From Sheuella amnicola (lineage in GTDB: Bacteria; Pseudomonadota; Gammaproteobacteria; Burkholderiales; Burkholderiaceae_B): a DNA stretch of 64,000 nucleotides. The stretch's first letter is position 1, and each line of letters opens with the position of its first letter. The stretch spans positions 62,001 to 126,000 of the forward strand of contig NZ_JAAGRN010000004.1 of NCBI RefSeq assembly GCF_010499255.1, written 5' to 3'. Shown here in pieces: positions 58,211 through 64,000 of this stretch. Below the pieces are notes generated by a model. The model worked only from the letters and a program-made list of their open reading frames with translations. It ran no database searches and was not told the origin of the DNA. A program made the position numbers and the translations under genes.

Positions 58211-59182
58211 TTAATCGATTTTTGCGCCGGAGGATTTCACAACCTGCGACCACATTGCGTAGTCTTGTTTAAGCAGGTCGCTGAAACGTTCGGTACTGCC
58301 CCCTTGAATGGTGGCGCCTTCGCTTTTCAATTTGGCTTTGAAAGCAGGTGACTCCATCGCTCGATTGATTTCCTTGTTCAACAGGGCAAGGATGTGCGGC
58401 GGTATCGAGGCTGGCGCCAACACGCCGAACCAGGTGATCGCCTCGAACCCGGGATAGCCGGATTCCGCAATGGTCGGCACATCGGGCAGCTCATCCGAGC
58501 GTTGCAATGAGCTGACTGCCAGAGGCCTTAATTTGCCGGTTCGGATTTGTCCCAGCAACGTCGGTATGGATGACATGAACATCTGAACTTGTCCGGCAAC
58601 CAGATCACTGAATGCCAGGTTGAAACCCTTGTACGGAATATGCTGGGCCTTGAAGTTCGCAATCTGCTGAAGTCTTTCGGTCGATAGATGGGCGACAGTG
58701 CCGTTTCCGGATGACGCGAAGTTCAGCGCACCCGGACGCGCTTTGGCATCGTTGATCAAGTCAGCAAGCGTTTTATAAGGAGAGCTTGCCGGCACCACCA
58801 AAACCATGGGCGATGTGCCGACCAGTACGATCGGAGCCAGATCCTTGAGCGGGTCATAAGGCAGCTTGCTGTAAAGAGTCGGGTTGATGGCCAGATTGCT
58901 TGTTTGTCCCATGACCAGGGTGTACCCATCTGCCGGTGCCTTGGCCGCGGCGTCCACGCCAAGATTGCCTCCTGCGCCGGGTTTGTTTTCGCTGACAACT
59001 GACCAGCCTGTCGATTGACTCAAGGCGGCCGCCAACTCTCTCGATACGAGGTCAGTCCCACCACCCGGAGGGAAGGGTACGATCAATCGTATTGTTTTAC
59101 TGGGATAGTTCTGCGCCTGAATTGTCGGGGCAATGCAAACGGACGATGCTGCGATGAGCAGGCATAACAAACGGTTGAACAA
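58211..59182 (-). CDS. Bug family (TctC-type) periplasmic carboxylate receptor 3
   Basis: A 323-residue binding protein with a signal peptide (hydrophobic LLCLLIAASSVCIA, cleavage near IQAQ) and the Bug signature RLIVPFPPGGGTDLVSR, then GAGGNLGVDAAAKAPADGYT. It is the first gene of a six-gene minus-strand operon (to 53560). A sigma70-like promoter at 59240-59268 reads into it, and the IclR gene is divergent. Confidence 0.95.
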   Translation of the reverse strand: MFNRLLCLLIAASSVCIAPTIQAQNYPSKTIRLIVPFPPGGGTDLVSRELAAALSQSTGWSVVSENKPGAGGNLGVDAAAKAPADGYTLVMGQTSNLAINPTLYSKLPYDPLKDLAPIVLVGTSPMVLVVPASSPYKTLADLINDAKARPGALNFASSGNGTVAHLSTERLQQIANFKAQHIPYKGFNLAFSDLVAGQVQMFMSSIPTLLGQIRTGKLRPLAVSSLQRSDELPDVPTIAESGYPGFEAITWFGVLAPASIPPHILALLNKEINRAMESPAFKAKLKSEGATIQGGSTERFSDLLKQDYAMWSQVVKSSGAKID

Positions 59183-59239
59183 GTTTCGTCTCCGGTTAGC
59201 AACTGATGGAATTCACTGCATTCACTTTTTATTGTTCGA

Positions 59240-59268
59240 ACTATAAAAAAGTGTTCCACTTGTTACAA
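59240..59268 (-). promoter_or_regulatory. Sigma70-type promoter for the receptor-3/lactonase operon
   Basis: On the minus strand TTGTAA (59268-59263) and TATAGT (59245-59240) are 17 bases apart, about 58 bases before the ATG at 59182. The -35 box lies inside the AGTGTT/AACACT inverted repeat, as expected of a regulated promoter. Confidence 0.55.
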
Positions 59269-59272
59269 CACT
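59250..59272. promoter_or_regulatory. Inverted repeat over the -35 box, candidate IclR-family operator
   Basis: AGTGTT (59250-59255) and AACACT (59267-59272) with an 11-base spacer. It overlaps the -35 box of the minus-strand operon and lies 44 bases before the iclR start. IclR-family sites commonly are short inverted repeats of about this span. Confidence 0.5.
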
Positions 59273-59315
59273 GTTTCATCAGTTGAACCGTGTATCGTCA
59301 GATGGAATCCAGGAT

Positions 59316-60080
59316 ATGTCGAAAAACCAGGTAACCGAAGCACAATCGCCGCTGGCGCAGTCCGAAGGCGTGGTCGCCGTTTCGCGAGCGATCAATCTAT
59401 TGGAGGCGTTTCGGGTCGAAGACTCATTCATATCCCTGTCCGAACTTAGTCGACGGGCGCAGTTGCATAAAACGACGGCGTTGAGGATCGCGCGCACGCT
59501 TGCCCTGAATAATTACCTTGTGCAGCGACCCGAAGATGGTGCCTGGAGGCTCGGGCCTGCCGCAGGCTGGCTCGGGGCGCGGTATCAAGCCTCTTACGAT
59601 GTGAATAACGCGATCGAGCCTGTATTGCGCGAGCTGACATTGAAGACAAAAGAAAGCGCTTCATTTTTTGTTCGCGAGGGCAATATTCGCACTTGTCTAG
59701 TGAGAGTCGAAGGACCTCAGGCGATCAGGCATCACATACGTATCGGCGAGGCGTTGCCGTTGGACAAGGGATCGCCTGGAAAGGTGTTGCTGGCTTTCTC
59801 CGGCGAGCCGGGCGAGGTGTACGAAGAAATTCGTCGAAAGGGTTCTTACATTTCGATCGGGGAGAGGGATAGCCAAATCGCGAGTGTCGCTGCCCCTGTG
59901 TTTGGCACCAACTGGAGATTGCTTGGTGCCTTAAGCGTGTCCGGACCTGCCGTGCGGTTAACGCGCGCCAAACTTGATTCGATCGCCCAGCTTGTCACGA
60001 GCCATGCAAGCCAGTTGTCATATGCGATGGGTGATAAACCATCGGCCGCACATCTTAAAACGGCGTTTTGGCATCCCTGA
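59316..60080 (+). CDS. IclR family transcription regulator
   Basis: A 254-residue regulator with an N-terminal winged helix (about 18-80; RAINLLEAF, then LSELSRRAQLHKTTALRIARTLALNNYL) and a C-terminal effector domain with SFFVREGNIRTCLVRVEGPQAIRHHIRIGEALPL and the ligand loop DKGSPGKVLLAFSG. The ATG at 59316 has GGAA eight to nine bases upstream; a TTG at 59283 is open but inside the inverted repeat. IclR proteins usually sense the substrate or an intermediate of an adjacent catabolic operon. Divergent from receptor 3; convergent with receptor 4. Confidence 0.93.
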   Translation: MSKNQVTEAQSPLAQSEGVVAVSRAINLLEAFRVEDSFISLSELSRRAQLHKTTALRIARTLALNNYLVQRPEDGAWRLGPAAGWLGARYQASYDVNNAIEPVLRELTLKTKESASFFVREGNIRTCLVRVEGPQAIRHHIRIGEALPLDKGSPGKVLLAFSGEPGEVYEEIRRKGSYISIGERDSQIASVAAPVFGTNWRLLGALSVSGPAVRLTRAKLDSIAQLVTSHASQLSYAMGDKPSAAHLKTAFWHP

Positions 60081-60106
60081 TCAAGTTCGCTTTGGCAAGT
60101 GGATGT

Positions 60107-61081
60107 TCACTCCATTTTCAGATCGAGTTCTTTGGCTAATTTCAAATTGAACTCGACCTCGGTCTTCAACAACTGGGCGAAAGCGTTGCCGCAAATCGAT
60201 TGAGGTTCCAACCCCAGGCTGGATAAGCGTTCAACTGTTTTAGCATCTTTGGCGTTTTGTTCGAGCGTATTTTGCAGTTTGGATCGCACGTTGTCTTGTA
60301 TGCCGGCGGGGGCCATGACGCCGTACCAAGCATCTGCCGAATATCCCTTGATTCCGGATTCTTCAAACGTCGGCACATCGGGAAGAAACGCAGAGCGTTT
60401 GGGTGCAGCGACCGCAAGGGCCTTGAGCTTTCCGGATTTGATCATCGGCAGCACCGATGCCAAGGTCGCAAATGAAAGATCGACCTGCCCCGCCATCAAA
60501 TCGTTCATTGCGGGAGCGGCTCCTTTGTATGGAATATGGTTCATTTTGAGATTGGCGAGTCGGGCAAACGATTCTGTCGCGAAGTGTCCGCCGCTACCTG
60601 TTCCCGGCGTGGCGTAAGTGCGCACCCCTGGCTTGCTTCGTACGTCGTCCAGAAATGCTTTGAGCGTATCGACCTTGAAAGCGGGACCGACAACTAGCAC
60701 CGTTGGACTGCTTGCGACGGTGCACAGCGGCGCGAACGAGCTGACCGCATTGAATTTAATCTTGTCCTGATAGAGTGCCGGAATCATGGTGTGATTAGTC
60801 GCCGCGGCCAATAATGTGTAGCCGTCCGGTTGTGCCGACGCCACGATATCAGCTGCGATGATCGTATTCGCCCCGGGTTTGTTTTCGACAATTACCGGTT
60901 GACCAAGATTGCGACCGGCAAAATCTGCAATGCTGCGCGCCACGATGTCGGTCGGACCGCCGGCTGCAAATCCGACTACGATTTTGATGGGCTTATCGGG
61001 AAAACCGGTCGCGGCGGTTTGCGAAAAAGCCGGCATGCTCGTTGCCATGAATAAAAGACTGATCGCTAATCTGAGTGACAT
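60107..61081 (-). CDS. Bug family (TctC-type) periplasmic carboxylate receptor 4
   Basis: A 324-residue binding protein. I chose the ATG at 61081 with GGGA six bases before; ATG codons at 61093 and 61135 are open too. Signal peptide SLRLAISLLFMATSMP with cleavage near AFSQ; Bug signature IVVGFAAGGPTDIVAR and DIVASAQPDGYT. It stands alone, 26 bases from the convergent iclR end. It is the most divergent of the four here, with VVGFAAGG in place of IVPFxPGG. Confidence 0.93.
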   Translation of the reverse strand: MSLRLAISLLFMATSMPAFSQTAATGFPDKPIKIVVGFAAGGPTDIVARSIADFAGRNLGQPVIVENKPGANTIIAADIVASAQPDGYTLLAAATNHTMIPALYQDKIKFNAVSSFAPLCTVASSPTVLVVGPAFKVDTLKAFLDDVRSKPGVRTYATPGTGSGGHFATESFARLANLKMNHIPYKGAAPAMNDLMAGQVDLSFATLASVLPMIKSGKLKALAVAAPKRSAFLPDVPTFEESGIKGYSADAWYGVMAPAGIQDNVRSKLQNTLEQNAKDAKTVERLSSLGLEPQSICGNAFAQLLKTEVEFNLKLAKELDLKME

Positions 61082-61212
61082 CGTGAGTCCCATCCTGATA
61101 TTTGATTGCTTGGATATTTTTTGTTTTATGAGCACAGGATGCTATGCAAACTTGACTGGCCGCACAACCAGGGTGCGCCATGCGCAATGCGTTGCACAGA
61201 GCGAAACGGTGA

Positions 61213-61245
61213 ATAAAAAAACCGCCCGATTTTGCAATCGGGCGG
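61213..61245 (-). terminator. Intrinsic terminator after the glutaryl-CoA dehydrogenase gene
   Basis: On the minus strand a 10-base-pair stem (CCGCCCGATT with AATCGGGCGG, loop of four; 61222-61245) is followed by TTTTTTTATTC. It starts 26 bases after the stop of the dehydrogenase gene. Confidence 0.92.
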
Positions 61246-61271
61246 CTGCTTGCCTAAAGCGACTCGTGGGA

Positions 61272-62465
61272 TCAGCTAAATGCCTGGATGCCGGTCTGTG
61301 CGCGACCAAGAATCAGGGCATGCACATCGTGTGTACCTTCGTAGGTGTTCACGACTTCGAGGTTGACCAGATGGCGGGCAACACCGAACTCGTCCGAGAT
61401 GCCATTGCCGCCCAGCATATCGCGAGCCATGCGGGCGATGTCGAGCGACTTGCCGCAAGAGTTGCGCTTCATGATGGAGGTGATTTCCACGGCGGCGGTG
61501 CCTTCGTCCTTCATGCGTCCGAGACGCAGGCAGCCTTGCAATGCAAGTGTGATCTCGGTTTGCATGTCGGCCAGTTTTTTCTGGATCAACTGATTCGCTG
61601 CCAGAGGGCGGCCAAATTGCTTGCGATCCAGCGTGTACTGGCGAGCCATGTGCCAGCAGAATTCCGCGGCGCCCAAAGCACCCCAGGCAATGCCGAAGCG
61701 AGCCGAATTCAAACAGGTGAAAGGACCTTTCAGTCCCGACACGCCGGGGAGCATTTGCTCTTCGCCGACTTCGACTTCATCCATGACGATCTCGCCAGTC
61801 ACCGATGCGCGCAAGCCGACTTTGCCGTGGATGGCGGGAGCTGACAGGCCTTTCATTCCTTTTTCGAGAATGAAGCCTTTGATGCGTCCGTCATGATCGC
61901 CACCAACGCACTTGGCCCAGACAACGAAAACCGTTGCGACGGGCGAGTTGGTGATCCACATTTTGTTGCCGGTCAGTTTGTAGCCGCTGGCGGTTTTGAC
62001 CGCGCGCGTTTCCATGCCGCCGGGGTCCGATCCGTGATTGGGTTCGGTCAGGCCGAAGCAGCCGATCCACTCGCCGCTTGCCAGCTTGGGCAAGTATTTT
62101 TGTTTTTGCGCTTCGCTACCGAATTCGTTGATCGGCACCATGACGAGCGAAGATTGCACGCTCATCATCGAGCGATAGCCGGAATCCACGCGTTCGACTT
62201 CACGCGCGATCAATCCGTAGCTGACATAGTTCAGGCCCGATCCACCGTACTCGGTCGGGATCGTGACGCCCAGTAAACCCAGTTCACCCATTTCGGGGAA
62301 GATGCTGGTGTCCATCTTTTCGTGACGGAAGGCTTCGAGTACGCGTGGAGCAAGCTTGTCCTGGCAATAGTTGCGCGCGGCATCGCGCACCATGCGTTCG
62401 TCTTCTGTCAGTTGGCTGTCCAGCAACAGCGGGTCTTCCCAGTTGAATGAGGCTTCAGCGGCCAT
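61272..62465 (-). CDS. gcdH: Glutaryl-CoA dehydrogenase
   Basis: FAD-dependent acyl-CoA dehydrogenase that both oxidises and decarboxylates glutaryl-CoA to crotonyl-CoA in lysine, tryptophan and aromatic acid degradation. The 397-residue protein has [39 protein letters not shown], and near residue 370 the catalytic Glu in [17 protein letters not shown], the GCDH-specific form. GGAG precedes the ATG. The CoA-transferase or regulator often next to gcdH is not seen; the upstream neighbour is a ThDP enzyme. Confidence 0.95.
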   Translation of the reverse strand: MAAEASFNWEDPLLLDSQLTEDERMVRDAARNYCQDKLAPRVLEAFRHEKMDTSIFPEMGELGLLGVTIPTEYGGSGLNYVSYGLIAREVERVDSGYRSMMSVQSSLVMVPINEFGSEAQKQKYLPKLASGEWIGCFGLTEPNHGSDPGGMETRAVKTASGYKLTGNKMWITNSPVATVFVVWAKCVGGDHDGRIKGFILEKGMKGLSAPAIHGKVGLRASVTGEIVMDEVEVGEEQMLPGVSGLKGPFTCLNSARFGIAWGALGAAEFCWHMARQYTLDRKQFGRPLAANQLIQKKLADMQTEITLALQGCLRLGRMKDEGTAAVEITSIMKRNSCGKSLDIARMARDMLGGNGISDEFGVARHLVNLEVVNTYEGTHDVHALILGRAQTGIQAFS

Positions 62466-62543
62466 GGAATACTCCAGATATAAAATTTAAATATAAAAAT
62501 CCAATACAAAGCTCCGGATGCGTGTGCGCATCCAAAGCCTAAC

Positions 62544-64000
62544 TTATTTCTGTTGCGCAGCTGCCCTTAGTTTCGAGATCGTCGTGGTCGGCGTGATGGC
62601 TTCGGGATCGATCAAGCAATGCAGAATAGCCGGCTTGCCGCTGGCAACCGCACGCTCGAATGCAGGTCCGAATTGCTCCGTCGTCTCGACGCGTTCGCCG
62701 AATCCGCCGAACGCTTTAGCGTACGCGGCAAAGTCCGGATTTTGCAAGTGCGTGCCGGAAATGCGTCCGGGGTAATGTTTTTCCTGGTGCATGCGAATCG
62801 TGCCATACATGCCGTTGTCGATGATCAAAACGATGATCGGCAGGTTGTATTGGACAGCGGTTGCGAACTCCTGACCGTGCATCATGAAGCAACCATCGCC
62901 TGCGAAACAGACCACCATTTTCTCGGGCGACAGGCGCTTGGCACCTACTGCGGCCGGTAGACCATAGCCCATCGAGCCTGAGGTTGGCGCAAGCTGCGTG
63001 CCATATTGCGTAAAACGATGAAAGCGGTGCAGCCATGTCGCGAAATTACCCGCGCCATTGGTCATGATGGCATCGCCTGGCAAGTGAGCTTCAAGATATT
63101 CCATCACGCCACCCATTTGCAAAGCACCGGGTGTCTTGACAGGCGCGGGATCGCTCCAGGCTAGATAGCTTTTATGCATGACCTCTGTGTCCGCTGCCCA
63201 TGGAGTCGATGCGGGTGCCGGCAACGAAGAAAGCTCGGCGGCAAAAGCATCAGGGGCGGCATTGATCGCGAGTTCGGCGCGATAAACGCGACCGAGTTCG
63301 CCGCTGTCCGGATGGACATGAACGAGTGTCTGTTTGGGAACCGGAATGTCGAGCAGGGTGTAGGCCTGGCTTGGCATTTCGGACATGCGGCCACCGACGA
63401 GCAGAATCAGGTCGGCGTTTTCAATGCGCTTGAGCAAAGCGGGATTCAAGCCGATACCCACATCCCCGATAAAGCATGGATGATTGGCCGGGAACAACAT
63501 TTGACGACGGAAAGAAACCGCGACAGGCAACTTGAACTTTTCGGCAAAGGCGGTGAAGTCCTTGACAGCGGCCGCACTCCAGCGGGTACCACCCAAAATG
63601 GCGACTGGAGCCTTGGCTTTGGCTAGACGTGCAGCCAAGTCTTGCATCTGGCCTTTTGCCGGCGCGGATTCAACCGGAGCGAAATGAGGCGCATCGGGCA
63701 CCGTGGCCATCTCGACCAGCATGTCTTCGGGCAGTGCAATCACCACGGGACCGGGGCGACCCGACGTGGCGACATGGAACGCACGCGACAGGATTTCGGG
63801 TATGCGGGCGGCATCGTCGATCTCGGTTGCCCATTTGGCAGCCTGTCCGAAAATCGCACGGTAGTCCATTTCCTGAAAAGCTTCGCGCTCGCGCATGCCG
63901 CGCTCGATCTGACCGACAAAAACGATCAGGGGTGTCGAATCCTGTTTGGCGATATGGATGCCGGCCAAGGCGTTCGATGCGCCGGGACCGCGCGTGACCA
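62544..64000 (-). CDS. Acetolactate-synthase-like ThDP-dependent enzyme (partial, N-terminus beyond the window)
   Basis: About 485 residues of a ThDP enzyme whose N-terminus lies beyond the right edge. The first readable part TRGPGASNALAGIH is the N-domain motif of the IlvB/POX family; the middle FAD/DHS-like domain has LILLVGGRMSEMPSQ, and the ThDP site reads CFAGDGCFMMHGQEFATAVQYN. The end lacks an ilvN-type small-subunit gene, so biosynthetic acetolactate synthase is unlikely; oxalyl-CoA decarboxylase-like, sulfoacetaldehyde or benzoylformate-type decarboxylases are alternatives. It precedes gcdH by 78 bases on the same strand. Confidence 0.88.
   Translation of the reverse strand, partial: VTRGPGASNALAGIHIAKQDSTPLIVFVGQIERGMREREAFQEMDYRAIFGQAAKWATEIDDAARIPEILSRAFHVATSGRPGPVVIALPEDMLVEMATVPDAPHFAPVESAPAKGQMQDLAARLAKAKAPVAILGGTRWSAAAVKDFTAFAEKFKLPVAVSFRRQMLFPANHPCFIGDVGIGLNPALLKRIENADLILLVGGRMSEMPSQAYTLLDIPVPKQTLVHVHPDSGELGRVYRAELAINAAPDAFAAELSSLPAPASTPWAADTEVMHKSYLAWSDPAPVKTPGALQMGGVMEYLEAHLPGDAIMTNGAGNFATWLHRFHRFTQYGTQLAPTSGSMGYGLPAAVGAKRLSPEKMVVCFAGDGCFMMHGQEFATAVQYNLPIIVLIIDNGMYGTIRMHQEKHYPGRISGTHLQNPDFAAYAKAFGGFGERVETTEQFGPAFERAVASGKPAILHCLIDPEAITPTTTISKLRAAAQQK

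Larger units (their letters stand above)
59200..59285. promoter_or_regulatory. Distant 9-base inverted repeat around the promoter region
   Basis: CAACTGATG (59200-59208) and CATCAGTTG (59277-59285) are exact complements 68 bases apart, bracketing the promoter of the minus-strand operon. A related direct copy, ATGGAATcC, recurs just before the iclR start. They may be paired regulator sites that allow looping. Confidence 0.45.

Overview
The window looks like chromosomal DNA of a Gram-negative betaproteobacterium of the order Burkholderiales, most likely Alcaligenaceae-like. The reasons are four Bug-type (TctC family) periplasmic receptors, a Burkholderiales-type trimeric porin, and familiar housekeeping orders: miaB-phoH-ybeY-corC-lnt, queA-tgt-yajC-secD-secF and purC-purE-purK-sua5 next to fba. 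No insertion sequence, integrase, phage gene or CRISPR array was seen. The DNA is almost solid coding sequence; no gene-free gap reaches 300 bases, and the longest are the tRNA region and short regulatory gaps.

Layout. 1-7535 (+) is a catabolic/uptake operon: the tail of a CaiB/BaiF CoA-transferase, a branched-chain-amino-acid-type ABC transporter (binding protein, two ATPases, two permeases), an aldehyde dehydrogenase and a beta-hydroxyacid dehydrogenase. A porin (-) follows. 8888-9196 (-) holds tRNA-Ala, tRNA-Glu and tRNA-Asp. 9343-14885 (-) is the lnt-corC-ybeY-phoH-miaB group (envelope lipoprotein acylation, rRNA and tRNA maturation). 14989-20511 (-) is queA-tgt-yajC-secD-secF (queuosine and Sec export). 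20605-24966 (+) holds dacB, an unknown exported protein, a yqjD/yqjE/yqjK-like trio and a lone FecCD-type permease. ubiD, a lytic transglycosylase, an aminotransferase, an FAD-oxidase-like protein, malic enzyme maeB, a barstar-like protein and rsmE follow to 33424.

33535-37891 (+) is tkt-gap-pgk. 37892-46069 is a mixed block: a small cupin, heat-shock type cbpA-cbpM with a very good sigma32 promoter, a nitrate/sulfonate-type ABC transporter with a Tat signal, a phosphate permease, mogA and a methyltransferase. 46223-51023 (+) returns to fba, purC, purE, purK and a Sua5-type enzyme.

51016-61081 is the most unusual part: four Bug receptors without TctA/TctB, two RraA/HMG-aldolase-like proteins, two lactonase-type hydrolases (COG3618 amidohydrolase and SMP-30), a D-2-hydroxyacid dehydrogenase, and two regulators (GntR/FCD and IclR) with clear palindromes next to their promoters. 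It reads as a carboxylate or sugar-acid catabolic cluster of unknown substrate. 61272-64000 (-) holds glutaryl-CoA dehydrogenase and a truncated acetolactate-synthase-like ThDP enzyme that runs off the right edge.

All assignments come from reading the sequence and remembered family features; no database search was run.
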